The notes under the pieces: generated by a model
What the model was told of the DNA's origin: nothing
The model's input: only the letters and a program-made list of their open reading frames with translations
Database searches by the model: none
Shown here: positions 48,800 to 58,027 of the stretch, in pieces
How the letters are laid out: the number at the start of each line of letters is the position of its first letter
Numbering within the stretch: position 1 is the stretch's first letter
Made by a program: the position numbers and the translations under genes
Assembly (NCBI RefSeq): GCF_018881595.1
Contig: NZ_JACVQA010000002.1
Location: 62,001-126,000, forward strand
DNA from: Polynucleobacter sp. UK-Gri1-W3
GTDB lineage: Bacteria > Pseudomonadota > Gammaproteobacteria > Burkholderiales > Burkholderiaceae
Direction: 5' to 3'
DNA length: 64,000 bases

Positions 48800-51049
48800 T
48801 CACCCCCCACCAACTTTTTTAAGGATTTCACTCAAATAGCCGTCAGCCATCAGCCCATATCTGCATCCGTGAGTAGGTACTTTCAAGGTTAGCCATTTAG
48901 GATTTTTGCTTCTACCCTCGACATATCTGTTGAGAACTGTTTGCAGTCTTCTTCTAGTAATGCCGTCATCCTTTCCTAGCTGATAAAGTTCGGATACTGT
49001 CTTAGAAGTAGTTTTGATTTGTTCTTGAACGAACTCGATAATGCTTTCGTCTTCCTTGTATTGCTGTTGCTCATGGGCGATGGATAAGGTATCGACATAA
49101 CCATCGAGAACAGACACTTCCCCGTCTGCTGAGATAGAAAAGCTCATGTTGTCCACCTTAGCCCGAACCTTATCGGCTTCGGTTGATACGGTCATCGTTC
49201 CGTCTTCGTTCTTAACGGGAATGAAGTAGATCAACTCATCGACATCGTTCCGTAGATCTCCCGTGCCTTCAAAGATAGGTTTGCCATCGGCATCGTTGTA
49301 TTTATTGGTATGGGCTAGGCAAACAATGGTCATGCCCTTGGATGTCAAAGCCCGCAAAATATTATTGAACTCTTTTGCCTTACTCTTTTGCATCAAGTCC
49401 GCAAACTTCTTTAAGGTATCGAGCACTAGAACGGTCTTAGAGTAGTCAGCATCCAGCTGTTGGCTCATACCTTTTAGGCTTGCAATCACCTTCTCGGCTG
49501 ATCCGTTGGTTAAGTCAGGATTGAGCAAGGTATAGCCGTTGTCGTGTGCGTGCTCTGCATAGGTCTTTAAATCCGATGCCGAAGCATCCGCATTGATATA
49601 AAGCACTCGATAGCCTGACTTAGCTAACTCTGCGCTTACATAAACCATGATCGTGGTCTTGCCACCGTTAGCCTTGGCACAAAAGACAATAAAGTGCCCC
49701 GCTACTATCAGCTTGCTATAAATGAATTTGGCATCGTCTAATTTCTCAACGGTTTCTTTAGTCACTTCCATGGTCATTAAGTCCAAAAAGGGGTCGTTTG
49801 TGTTTTCAAGTGGGATGAGCTCGCCCGTTACTGGATCAATCGATGGGCTAAACTGGGCGAGAGAGTTTGAGAGCATGCCTAAGCCGTTGTTTTCTCGTTC
49901 TTGTATATAAGATCTTTGGCAAGCCTTGTTAAAAGATTCACCGCCCACCTTGAGCCAGTTATCGCCAGCATCCTTTAGGGCATCCGATGTGTTACCACCG
50001 TGATAAATCAAAGTGAAGGCAGAGAAGGCATCGTGAGCACCATTGGATTCATTAGCCGTATAGAGTGGGTCATTAGGACTGAGTGAATACACTCGCCCAC
50101 CCTTTACCGATGCAGAGAAAGAACCCGATTCAGAATGAGGATGTCGAAAGTTATTGCCATGCTGTGAGTAACCAGCCCCCAGTAATATGTCCTCAACTTC
50201 AAAGCATCGATTGAACTGCACTATCAAGCTCTTACAACTGGTATCGCTAGAAGCCTGTAACGCTTCTCTACGCTTCTTTGCTTCCTCTTGCTTGGCTTTG
50301 GCTGTTTGCTCTGCCTTAATGCGCTCTGTTCGCTTTAAATCGATTTCTAAAGCCCAATGCTCTAGCGGATCGAAGTCGTTTAAATCTCTAACAGAGATAC
50401 TTTTATAAAACTCACCACGGTTAGGCAAATAGAAAAGCTGTCCCGCTTCTAAAACTCTTGGGTCTGATTCAATCCCATGCTTATTAAATAAGTCCACCAT
50501 GAGCCCTTGGCAAATCAGATATTGCTCACCCGTCAATGGCTTAGCCAAGAAAATAATTAGTCGGGCTTTCTGCCTATCTTGCGTTGCGCTCTTGGTTGTA
50601 TAGAGTTCGACATTGCAATGAAGTTCGCTTGCAACAATGCTCGCTAAGTTCTCTAAGGTTGTCGGGTTATTGTCAAAGTCATTAACCATCGCCTGAAACG
50701 AACCATTCTTTTCTTGCTCGGCAAATACTCGGCTTTTCAAGCTTGAAGCAATCATCCATTGGGCGAGTGACTTAGGCTCATTGGCTGGGTTATCAACCAT
50801 CGCTTCGATGTCTTGTCTGCTGAGTAACTCGTAAGGGGTGAGCCGTTTCGATGGCTTAGCTGGGTCTGCTTCGTTGGTATGGAATTGCCCATAACCCGAT
50901 ACAAATACAGGCTTAATTTGTTGCCTATTATTTAGGCAGTCGGTAGAATTCATATATGCAAATCTTTGTTTGGTGGCAACTGGATGAAGGTCTAAAGGGG
51001 GTCGATTAGTTCTAGCTAATCGGCTCTCAGCTTTTGTGGGGGCTATCAA
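48800..51049 (-). CDS. Primase-helicase (replication protein)
   Basis: 749-aa replication protein. The N-terminal primase-like part holds the motif SFQAMVNDFDNNPTTL with DxD at residues 124-126, followed by ELYTTKSATQDRQKARLIIF and EAGQLFYLPNRGEF, typical of archaeo-eukaryotic primase-like modules of phages and plasmids. The C-terminal RecA-like helicase has Walker A AKANGGKTT (about 458-466) and Walker B VLVLDTLKKF with D544. The start may be the TTG at 51049, which overlaps the AlpA-like stop, or an ATG at 50953. This gives the element its own replication. Confidence 0.85.
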   Translation of the reverse strand: MIAPTKAESRLARTNRPPLDLHPVATKQRFAYMNSTDCLNNRQQIKPVFVSGYGQFHTNEADPAKPSKRLTPYELLSRQDIEAMVDNPANEPKSLAQWMIASSLKSRVFAEQEKNGSFQAMVNDFDNNPTTLENLASIVASELHCNVELYTTKSATQDRQKARLIIFLAKPLTGEQYLICQGLMVDLFNKHGIESDPRVLEAGQLFYLPNRGEFYKSISVRDLNDFDPLEHWALEIDLKRTERIKAEQTAKAKQEEAKKRREALQASSDTSCKSLIVQFNRCFEVEDILLGAGYSQHGNNFRHPHSESGSFSASVKGGRVYSLSPNDPLYTANESNGAHDAFSAFTLIYHGGNTSDALKDAGDNWLKVGGESFNKACQRSYIQERENNGLGMLSNSLAQFSPSIDPVTGELIPLENTNDPFLDLMTMEVTKETVEKLDDAKFIYSKLIVAGHFIVFCAKANGGKTTIMVYVSAELAKSGYRVLYINADASASDLKTYAEHAHDNGYTLLNPDLTNGSAEKVIASLKGMSQQLDADYSKTVLVLDTLKKFADLMQKSKAKEFNNILRALTSKGMTIVCLAHTNKYNDADGKPIFEGTGDLRNDVDELIYFIPVKNEDGTMTVSTEADKVRAKVDNMSFSISADGEVSVLDGYVDTLSIAHEQQQYKEDESIIEFVQEQIKTTSKTVSELYQLGKDDGITRRRLQTVLNRYVEGRSKNPKWLTLKVPTHGCRYGLMADGYLSEILKKVGGG

Positions 51050-51288
51050 CTTCTAGCCATCAGCTTCGCGATGTCCGTCACAAAGAAATTCCACCTCCCA
51101 CCAATCTTGAGTGGCTTCGCTCCATGAAAATGCCCGTATAGGCAGATATGCTTTCTTAGCGTCTGAGGTGCGTTATTGGTTACCTGAGCCGTTTCGTCTA
51201 ACGGCAAAATATCTCTGCCATTAGCCGTGTGCTTTAAGCCTTCAGGTATTGCTACTTCGTTTTTATTTTGTTCGACTTCGATAATCAT
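51046..51288 (-). CDS. AlpA/excisionase-like DNA-binding protein
   Basis: 80-aa winged-helix protein of the MerR/AlpA kind. The core PLDETAQVTNNAPQTLRKHI, followed by a GHFHGAKPLKIGGRWNFFVTDIAKLM wing, fits the small excisionase-like regulators seen near integrases of satellites and islands. It is preceded by a strong Shine-Dalgarno (GAGGTG) and overlaps the start of the primase-helicase gene. The upstream region has two inverted repeats that may be its own sites. Excisionase or activator function is inferred. Confidence 0.7.
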   Translation of the reverse strand: MIIEVEQNKNEVAIPEGLKHTANGRDILPLDETAQVTNNAPQTLRKHICLYGHFHGAKPLKIGGRWNFFVTDIAKLMARS

Positions 51289-51339
51289 GGAAACACCTCA
51301 TCGTTAAGATGATTCCATTAGGACAAGGGGAATTTTTCC

Positions 51340-51380
51340 CGACAAGAATATGTCGAGTGTTGATAAACCTATATATCAAT
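51340..51380. promoter_or_regulatory. Two inverted repeats upstream of the AlpA-like/primase operon
   Basis: CGACA-N6-TGTCG (51340-51355) and TTGATA-N8-TATCAA (51361-51380) lie side by side about 50 bases before the AlpA-like start. A third pair, ATCGGGA and TCCCGAT (51403-51435), follows toward the next gene. These resemble binding sites for regulators such as the AlpA-like protein or a phage factor. Seen in sequence; assignments are guesses. Confidence 0.45.
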
Positions 51381-51442
51381 TGACTAAGATGGCAGGATTA
51401 GATCGGGAGAAATAATCTTTTTTTAGTTTCCCGATTCCCCGA

Positions 51443-51859
51443 TTAGTTTTTGGGTGGTTTCCAGTCATTATTCTCAGCCCACCAGCCATCCGAACCAAAC
51501 GCTTCACGAATAAAATTACCTTCCGTAACTTCTTTATTCGTCTTGGTCTTGATGCTCTTAGCCTTTAGATATTTAACTACCTCTCTCGCAATGCCATTCT
51601 GGGTATAGCAATATGGTTTTTTATTGCCCTCATCCATTAGCTTTCTTGCATAAATGCGCCCTTCAATAACAAAGTCGGGCTTACCCTCTTTAGGATTGGC
51701 ATTGTTATAGGAAGCAACCTTAGCAATGGCTTTGTCTAAATCATTTCTAGCCTGACCCCGCTCAAGCTCCTGACGAGCCTTTTCCAACTTCCTACTTATG
51801 ATGGTTGCTCCAGCTATGAAGCGAAGAGCCTTATTTTCTGCATCTTTACTCATTTGCAT
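51443..51859 (-). CDS. Unknown 138-aa protein next to the integrase
   Basis: Helical, basic protein (ALRFIAGATIISRKLEKARQEL; DLDKAIAKVASYNNANPKEGK) with a KKPYCYTQNGIAREVVKYLKAK segment and a Trp-rich C-terminus (SDGWWAENNDWKPPKN). I do not recognise a family. It lies 84 bases after the integrase gene and reads the same way. AGAAAGAA precedes the ATG. It could be an integrase accessory or anti-phage protein; no motif supports either. Confidence 0.55.
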   Translation of the reverse strand: MQMSKDAENKALRFIAGATIISRKLEKARQELERGQARNDLDKAIAKVASYNNANPKEGKPDFVIEGRIYARKLMDEGNKKPYCYTQNGIAREVVKYLKAKSIKTKTNKEVTEGNFIREAFGSDGWWAENNDWKPPKN

Positions 51860-51943
51860 TTCTTTCTAATGCGCTTTCATTTCAAAGACCTTGCCAGTCG
51901 AGTGAAAGGTTCTCGGTTTTCGCCCCGTCAGGCTAGGCAAGTT

Positions 51944-53287
51944 CTATTGGTTCACCACCTTTAATCCATTGTTTTCTTTAACTGGCAATGGGATGCCAGC
52001 TTCGGTTAATAGCCAATTCACATAGCCATCGTGCCACTTAGCTAATAGCTCAATGGGAATATCTAAGTAATGCTTATCTCGAATTGATTGCGGGGCGTGT
52101 CCTTGGATGCGTGCCCCTGCTCCATCGGGTTGTTCTGCCCATATAAACAAGGAAGCAAAAGACCTTCTTAATCCATGAATGGATAAGTGAGGAATACCAG
52201 CCAAGGCGATGGCTTGGTTATGCGCTATCCGTGGTTCGGTAATGTAGCCGTCTTTAGCTTCTAGGCTTGAGAAGACAAAAGCATTTCTCCTGGGCAATGA
52301 ATCGATCAACTGCTCCATATAAAGGTTCAAGGGAATATATCGCCCCTCGGTCTTGATCTTATCCTTTAGCCATACGGTCTTAGCCTTGAAGTCCACATCC
52401 GACCACTTTAAAGCGATCAACTCGCCCCGCCTTGCGCCTGTTAGAAGAAGGCATTGCAGATAAGTGGAGATGATCTTGTTAGAACCCTTACCAACGGCAT
52501 TGAACCAATCGGCAATATTGTTTCTTCGTAAGACATCGCCATCCTTCTTACTGTTCTTGCTCGGGATGATTGCAAGCAAGCCATCGTCTGCCACTACTTG
52601 AGCATTAACCACGGCTTTATAGCGAAAGTCTTTAGAGCACCAATTCCAAAAGGTTCTAAATTTCTCAAATGCTTGTCTTGCGTTATTTGGTCTTGTCTTG
52701 CGCTCATCATTCAGCCAATCTTTCAAGACTTGGGGAGTGATCTGCGCTAGCTTTAACTGCAACAATGGATAAAGCACTCCTTGAACCGTAACCTTTTTGC
52801 CCTTCTTATGAGGTATGCCACCTTGCTGGGCTAGTACGAGATGATCTTGTAGATGACGCTCGCCCCACTTCTTACCCTTAGCTAATCCCTTGAGTGGCAT
52901 TAAAGACTTTTGGTGCTCGATGTAGTCATCCCATGCCTGTGCAACAGTTAGGCGTTCTCTATCCTCTTTAGCCTTCGTTTGTTCTTTTAATTTCGCCTGA
53001 GCAATTCCCTTTTCTTCTCTCTCTTGGCGAGGATCGATGCCTAGGGCAAATTTGTGCTGAAGGTCGTAGGCAAGCTCTTGAACCTTATCGAAGGGAATAT
53101 CACCGATGGGGAAGCGAATCGTATTGCCGTGCAATCGCCTTTCAAAGAAGAAAGACCGCCTACCAGTTTGGGAGATTCGTAAGCCTAGCCCTCGTATATT
53201 GGTATCCCAGTAAAGGGTCTGTTGCCTACCCTCTAGGCATTTCAGGTCTTTAGTGGTCGCTAGGGTGAATTTAAAGGTGGTTTCCAT
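51944..53287 (-). CDS. Tyrosine-family site-specific integrase
   Basis: 447-aa phage-type integrase with an N-terminal arm-binding domain (DUF4102-like; YWDTNIRGLGLRISQTGRRS) and a core-binding domain around residues 115-230. The catalytic domain has R286 (TGARRGEL), H371 and R374 (IHGLRRSFASL), H397 (IQGHAPQ) and the nucleophile Y407 (KHYLDIP). All are intact, so the enzyme is probably active. It stands at the right end next to the tRNA fragment, not beside the intact tRNA, which is less common. The likely promoter lies in the 167 bases between it and the repeat. Confidence 0.93.
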   Translation of the reverse strand: METTFKFTLATTKDLKCLEGRQQTLYWDTNIRGLGLRISQTGRRSFFFERRLHGNTIRFPIGDIPFDKVQELAYDLQHKFALGIDPRQEREEKGIAQAKLKEQTKAKEDRERLTVAQAWDDYIEHQKSLMPLKGLAKGKKWGERHLQDHLVLAQQGGIPHKKGKKVTVQGVLYPLLQLKLAQITPQVLKDWLNDERKTRPNNARQAFEKFRTFWNWCSKDFRYKAVVNAQVVADDGLLAIIPSKNSKKDGDVLRRNNIADWFNAVGKGSNKIISTYLQCLLLTGARRGELIALKWSDVDFKAKTVWLKDKIKTEGRYIPLNLYMEQLIDSLPRRNAFVFSSLEAKDGYITEPRIAHNQAIALAGIPHLSIHGLRRSFASLFIWAEQPDGAGARIQGHAPQSIRDKHYLDIPIELLAKWHDGYVNWLLTEAGIPLPVKENNGLKVVNQ

Positions 53288-53306
53288 GAATTTGGTCTAT
53301 TTCTTA

Positions 53307-53327
53307 CTCGTAGGCAGGTCGTAGGCA
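53307..53327 (+). repeat. Right arm-type repeat pair (CTCGTAGGC-N3-TCGTAGGCA)
   Basis: Matches 42445-42465 at 18 of 21 positions, differing only in the spacer. It lies between the integrase start and the right tRNA repeat, so each end of the element has such a pair. Likely arm-binding sites of the integrase. Confidence 0.65.
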
Positions 53328-53454
53328 AATTCTAGCAATATTTGGGAAAATTGGGGAATATTTATAAATAACCTATAAAGCCGGTAATTATTAGGTTTAG
53401 CCTTATACTTACTGCGAAGTTGAGGTTTTATAAGGGGCTGAAATTGGTCGTTTT

Positions 53455-53505
<51 letters not shown>

Positions 53506-53518
53506 AGAATTACGTATT

Positions 53519-53544
53519 AAGCCCTTGATTTTTAAGGGTTTTTT
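53519..53544 (+). terminator. Ancestral tRNA-fMet terminator, now separated by the element
   Basis: AAGCCCTT pairs with AAGGGTTT (one G-U pair) and is followed by T's. It lies 13 bases beyond the CCA end in the right copy, and without the element would directly follow the tRNA. Confidence 0.7.
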
Positions 53545-53561
53545 GCTTTTCTGGGGCATTA

Positions 53562-53585
53562 AAAAGCCTGATTTATCGGGCTTTT
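53562..53585. terminator. Rho-independent terminator after the glycine-zipper lipoprotein gene
   Basis: AAAAGCCTGA pairs with TCGGGCTTTT (one G-U) around a four-base loop, with A/T runs on both sides. It lies 20 bases past the minus-strand lipoprotein stop and could also stop transcription from the left. Confidence 0.8.
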
Positions 53586-53604
53586 AAGCTATATCAGGGC
53601 AGTT

Positions 53605-53976
53605 TTAGTTCAGCACCTTATAGCCGCGCCCACTTAAACACCTCTTAACCACTGCCTCCTGGGCTTGATTGCCGGAAAATGCGCCGCCAGCTCCGCCGAT
53701 AACAGCACCCGCTCCAGCAGCCTGCGCAATTCCTGAGCCATTACCGCCAGTAACCAATCCCAATAAACCACCTACTACCGCACCGGCACCCGCCCCTTTT
53801 GCAGCAGTAGAGCCCATACCCGATTGTTGTTGCGCATAGTTTTGGCAATCTTTGAGATCACTCTCATAGCTAGCCTCATTTACACCCTTCATATCAACCA
53901 AAGGGCGTACATTTGCTCCAGCGCATCCGACTGTTACGACGATAACCAGAGAACATAGGGCAAGTAGCTTATTCAT
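53605..53976 (-). CDS. Glycine-zipper lipoprotein
   Basis: 123-aa probable lipoprotein with a signal peptide and lipobox (VVTVGC, acylated Cys about residue 18). A glycine-zipper module follows (GAGAGAVVGGLLGLVTGGNG and AGAGAVIGGAGGAFSG), typical of small envelope proteins of the 17-kDa antigen/SlyB/OmpA-linker type. The C-terminal part (VVKRCLSGRGYKVLN) resembles the ends of such proteins. ATG 53976 has AAAGGA upstream; the in-frame TTG before it is unlikely. The exact role is unknown; it sits outside the element and follows it directly. Confidence 0.85.
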   Translation of the reverse strand: MNKLLALCSLVIVVTVGCAGANVRPLVDMKGVNEASYESDLKDCQNYAQQQSGMGSTAAKGAGAGAVVGGLLGLVTGGNGSGIAQAAGAGAVIGGAGGAFSGNQAQEAVVKRCLSGRGYKVLN

Positions 53977-53998
53977 ATACAAATCCTTTTATTTGATC

Positions 53999-56479
53999 TC
54001 ACATCATTCGATGCCATATTCGTTTTATATCATGCCTCCAAAATTGTGTCGAAGACTTTGCATTATTTTTAAACAACCAAGTCTGCGCTCCTGTTTGAGG
54101 GGTTTGATAAAAAGGAATATCCAAATTTTTATATCGTGCAGTCACATCTGGGTGTGGATGACCATATCGATTTTGATAACCATTTTGGGCAAAAGCTTGA
54201 TGGGGTTCTAATCTTTTTAATAGAGCTAAAGAAGAAGATGTTTTGCTGCCATGGTGCGGGGCCATGAATATTAATTCCCTGTCACCAATTTCATTTAGCG
54301 CTTTAGCGTCTAGCCTCTCTGTAATATCAGCTTCCCCCTGCTTCTCAACATCGCCCGTTAACCAAACCGAACTTTGTTGATTCCTTACCTCAAGCACACA
54401 GCTCATTTCATTGGGCTTACCAGGATATTGATCTGCAAATACCGTTTCTGAATTAGGGTGCCAAATTACAAAATCCACTCCATCCCATGCCCAGCGCTGA
54501 CCAAAGCGACAGGGGATAGCAGGAATCTTTCTTGCTTGCAAATTTTGTAGCAAAGGATTGGATTTAGGTAAGGACCCCATCATAGAATCAAATCGAATCT
54601 GCTTTAGAAGTGTTGCAGCCCCTCCTACATGATCGCTATCGCTATGACTAATCACCATCCGATCAACATGATTGATTCCTCTGCCGCGTAGATAAGGAAG
54701 AATGACTCTCTGCCCCGCATCATCTTTCTTGCCTTGAATGGGTCCAGTGTCATATAACAATCTTCTGTTAGCAGTCTCAATCAGAACTGCAGTACCTTGG
54801 CCAATATCCAAAACGTTCGCCCTAAATTCACCTTGGGAGAGATCAGCATTTCTAATGAATGTAGTTGGCCAAATAAATAAGGGGGCAGATAGAGCGATAG
54901 CCAACAATCTTCGCTTCCACGAGTCGCCAATATCACCCGGACGAATGGCATACACAATCCCCACTCCAGATAAAGCAAGCATCCACCAATCAGGCTGTCT
55001 TGACCAAATAACAGCCCAACTCCAACCAGCCATCCACTCAAGTACAACTCCCAAATACTCCATAGATGCATGGGCTGGCCATAAAAGCCATCTACCCATA
55101 AATTCCGGTAGCAAGGCTCCAACAATTGCCAGTGGTGTGACGATATAGCTGACTAATGGAATAGCAAATGCATTGGCCAATGGCGAAACAACAGAAACTT
55201 GATAAAACCAATACAAAGTAAATGGCAGCAATGCTAGCGTGACTACAGCTTGCACGCGACATGCCTCACGCAGCGCCTGGAATATGCGTAGCTTCCAATG
55301 AACTTCTAATTCTTTCCCGGTGGGAATGCCTAACAAGCCGGTGGAGTTACCCATTGCGTACAGAATGGCAGCTACCGCTCCAAAAGATAACCAAAAGCCA
55401 GGTGTATAGGCAGCCATAGGATCTATCAGCAATACAAAAGCTAGAGCCCACCACCAAATATCAAATGATCGAGGATTTCTGCCGGTCAATAAAGCAAAGG
55501 CCACGACCCCAACCATATACATGGTTCTTTGCGCGGGAATCTGAAAGCCTGCCAACCAGGCATAGATGAATGCAGTCAAGAATCCAGAGGCTGCCGCAAC
55601 CTTGCCTACCGGAGCAATAAGAGGCAATGTACGTCGACGCCAGATAAACGCAGCGAGAGAGGCGCCAAAACCTGCCAACATGGTGACATGAAGTCCTGAG
55701 ATTGAGATAAGGTGCCCAATACCAGTTGCATTAAATACTTGCCAATCATCTTGATTAATTGCATTTTGGTCGCCCATTACCAATGCAATCAAAACCCCTG
55801 CATACCGCGCATCGCTTGGTAGCATTGCTTGAATTTTTTGACGTAAATGCCAGCGGGCATACTCCATGCGCAACTCAAACTCTGTCCAGGCAATATCTTT
55901 ATCTAGCAGCAACTCTCCAAACCTGATTGATCCACTTGCACCGAAGTCCTGCTGAAAGGACCAGCGCTCAAAATCAAAGGTATAGGGATTTAGTGATCCA
56001 TAAGGACGCTTTAACTTTGCTTTGAATTTCCAGCGCTGTCCAGGAATAACTTCAGGAATTGCTTGGGGATTTCTCCAGGCAGGCTGCCAACTTAGGTAGA
56101 TTCTTTTTGGTGAGTGGTTGAGGTACTTGCTTCCCACACTCATCTTATCTATCTCAAAAGCAAATTTGGCACCCGATGAACTGCTTTGTGGAAGCGCTGC
56201 TACCCTACCCTCCAAGATTAACTCCTTACCCTCTAACTCTACGGCAAGAATATTCTCCAAGCGATATTCTGCATATCGGGCATTCCATGCAAATCCCATG
56301 GTGAATAGCAAGCCAATTACCGCAAACTTTTTGAGTGGAGATTGTTGGGTAATTAAATAGGATGCAAATAAACAAGAGGTGCCAACTACGATGCATACAA
56401 ACAACCAATACTCTGGCACGTGTGGCAAAAAGAGAAGGAGTGATCCCCCGGCGATAAACGCCGTAATAGCTAAGCGCAA
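53999..56479 (-). CDS. comEC: ComEC/Rec2 DNA-uptake channel protein
   Basis: ComEC (826 aa) forms the inner-membrane channel that brings single-stranded DNA into the cytoplasm in natural transformation. The N-terminal DUF4131 part is followed by the Competence domain (about residues 220-500, with GIGHLISISGLHVTMLAGFGA) and a C-terminal metallo-beta-lactamase-like domain (about 545-800, VLDIGQGTAVLIETANRRLLYDTG, HSDSDHVGGA and MAPHHGSKTSSS with the metal motifs). It is full length and has no frame breaks. It stands alone, between tatD (five bases) and the lipoprotein gene. Confidence 0.95.
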   Translation of the reverse strand: MRLAITAFIAGGSLLLFLPHVPEYWLFVCIVVGTSCLFASYLITQQSPLKKFAVIGLLFTMGFAWNARYAEYRLENILAVELEGKELILEGRVAALPQSSSSGAKFAFEIDKMSVGSKYLNHSPKRIYLSWQPAWRNPQAIPEVIPGQRWKFKAKLKRPYGSLNPYTFDFERWSFQQDFGASGSIRFGELLLDKDIAWTEFELRMEYARWHLRQKIQAMLPSDARYAGVLIALVMGDQNAINQDDWQVFNATGIGHLISISGLHVTMLAGFGASLAAFIWRRRTLPLIAPVGKVAAASGFLTAFIYAWLAGFQIPAQRTMYMVGVVAFALLTGRNPRSFDIWWWALAFVLLIDPMAAYTPGFWLSFGAVAAILYAMGNSTGLLGIPTGKELEVHWKLRIFQALREACRVQAVVTLALLPFTLYWFYQVSVVSPLANAFAIPLVSYIVTPLAIVGALLPEFMGRWLLWPAHASMEYLGVVLEWMAGWSWAVIWSRQPDWWMLALSGVGIVYAIRPGDIGDSWKRRLLAIALSAPLFIWPTTFIRNADLSQGEFRANVLDIGQGTAVLIETANRRLLYDTGPIQGKKDDAGQRVILPYLRGRGINHVDRMVISHSDSDHVGGAATLLKQIRFDSMMGSLPKSNPLLQNLQARKIPAIPCRFGQRWAWDGVDFVIWHPNSETVFADQYPGKPNEMSCVLEVRNQQSSVWLTGDVEKQGEADITERLDAKALNEIGDRELIFMAPHHGSKTSSSLALLKRLEPHQAFAQNGYQNRYGHPHPDVTARYKNLDIPFYQTPQTGAQTWLFKNNAKSSTQFWRHDIKRIWHRMM

Positions 56480-56483
56480 AGAT

Positions 56484-57320
56484 TTAAGAGGCTAAGTTAA
56501 GGCTTGGAATATCTGCGCATAATGCAGACCAGCGAGGCAATGCCTGCATAGCGTTATTGCAGACAGCAGAAGCAAACTCGGCTTCACCGACCCCTCTAAC
56601 CAAGGCAAGTTCTTTTGCAATTCTCGGCAGAAAAGCAGGCTCATTAAAAGGAATGCCCTCTTCCCTGAGCCATGCAGGTGGAATATCAGGGGCATCGGTT
56701 TCAGTAACAATACTATCTAGCGGCAACTCTTTTAAGAGCCTGCGAATTTGGAGGGCTCGCTCATAAGTAGCGGCACCACCAAAGCCCAACTTAAACCCAA
56801 GTTCGATAAATTGCTCTGCCTGCTGAAAACTACCATTAAAAGCATGCGCGATACCACCAGAAATATTACGACGACGTAAGGACTTCAGAATGGCATCTTG
56901 CGAGCGCCGCACATGCATGATCACAGGTAATTGATATTTCTGCGCCAAATCCAATTGCGCATTGAAAAAGAATTCTTGCTTATGAGGATCTAAATTCTCT
57001 ACAAAATAATCTAGACCAATTTCACCAACGCCAACAAATCGAGGGTCGGAAAGTGATTCAACAATATGTTTCTCAAGAATTTCGATATCACCCTCTTCAG
57101 ATTGATTGATATAAAGCGGATGTATCCCGAGCGTATAGACCAGCCCAGGAATTGTTTGACTATATTGATGAGTAAGTGCTTTTACGGCAGAACAGTCTGC
57201 CGCCTTTACAGCCGGCAACAGAATTGCACTGACCTGTTGCTGAGCAGCCCTCTGAATAACTGCATCGAGCATGCCCGCAAACTCAGGAGCATCTAGATGG
57301 CAATGGGTATCGATCCACAT
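56484..57320 (-). CDS. tatD: TatD family metal-dependent DNase
   Basis: 278-aa TatD-type hydrolase, a TIM-barrel metal enzyme with 3'-5' exonuclease activity in studied members. It begins MWIDTHCHLDAPEFAG with the HxH metal pair and has GVGEIGLDYF (about residue 92), PVIMHVRRSQDA (His) and the TETDAPDIPP motif near 205. ATG 57320 is used because homologues start WIDTHCHLD; a longer frame to 57386 has no support. It sits between lolD and comEC with five-base spacing to the latter. Confidence 0.93.
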   Translation of the reverse strand: MWIDTHCHLDAPEFAGMLDAVIQRAAQQQVSAILLPAVKAADCSAVKALTHQYSQTIPGLVYTLGIHPLYINQSEEGDIEILEKHIVESLSDPRFVGVGEIGLDYFVENLDPHKQEFFFNAQLDLAQKYQLPVIMHVRRSQDAILKSLRRRNISGGIAHAFNGSFQQAEQFIELGFKLGFGGAATYERALQIRRLLKELPLDSIVTETDAPDIPPAWLREEGIPFNEPAFLPRIAKELALVRGVGEAEFASAVCNNAMQALPRWSALCADIPSLNLAS

Positions 57321-57331
57321 GGGATGCCCAC

Positions 57332-58027
57332 TCACACTGAAAACGTCTTTAGTACTCCACGCTCTAAATGCAAAATACGATCGCAACGTTTGGCGCGTAC
57401 CGGATCATGCGTCACGATCACAAAGGCTGTGCCTTGATCACGAGCAATATCTAACATCAAATCAAATACTCCATCAGCAGTCTCGGTATCCAGATTACCC
57501 GTTGGCTCATCCGCTAAAACACAAGCTGGATTACCCACCAAGGCACGAGCTACAGCAACACGTTGACGCTCTCCGCCCGATAACTCTCCAGGAGTATGCA
57601 GTTCACGCGCAGATAGGCCCACTGCTTTAAGCATCTTGCTAGCACGCTCCATGGACTCGTCATTACCCAAGCCCCGAATACGCAAAGGCAATGCTACGTT
57701 TTCTGCAGCACTAAATTCATCCAAGAGATGATGGAACTGATAAATAAACCCAAGGCTGTGATTGCGAAGCTGATCTAATTTTTTGACTGATAAATTGTTC
57801 AAATTGGAGCCGGCCAAAATGACAGAACCAGTACTGGGGCTATCCAAACCACCCAATAGGTGCAGCAAAGTACTTTTGCCAGACCCTGAAGAACCAACAA
57901 TAGCCACCTTCTCTGATGGGAATACATCTAAATCGATGTCCTTAAGCACCTCAACTGCAGTAGGCCCTTGACCATAAGTCTTGGCCAAACCTCTGGCCTT
58001 GAGAACTAACTGATCTAAATTACTCAT
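57332..58027 (-). CDS. lolD: Lipoprotein-releasing ATPase LolD
   Basis: LolD (231 aa), the ABC ATPase that powers release of outer-membrane lipoproteins to LolA. It has Walker [18 protein letters not shown] (about 44-60), Q-loop in [17 protein letters not shown], signature [16 protein letters not shown] and Walker [15 protein letters not shown] 58027 overlaps the lolC stop by eight bases (ATGAGTAA), so the two are translationally coupled; an earlier start to 58102 would lie inside lolC with no family likeness. Confidence 0.97.
   Translation of the reverse strand: MSNLDQLVLKARGLAKTYGQGPTAVEVLKDIDLDVFPSEKVAIVGSSGSGKSTLLHLLGGLDSPSTGSVILAGSNLNNLSVKKLDQLRNHSLGFIYQFHHLLDEFSAAENVALPLRIRGLGNDESMERASKMLKAVGLSARELHTPGELSGGERQRVAVARALVGNPACVLADEPTGNLDTETADGVFDLMLDIARDQGTAFVIVTHDPVRAKRCDRILHLERGVLKTFSV

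Noticed and set aside
48595-48831. 78-codon open frame on the minus strand between the primase-helicase and the 107-aa gene
   Set aside because: It starts with GTG without a ribosome-binding site, overlaps the primase-helicase gene end by 32 bases, and its middle just translates the 9-bp tandem repeats (in-frame three-codon units). Treated as a repeat/origin region instead.
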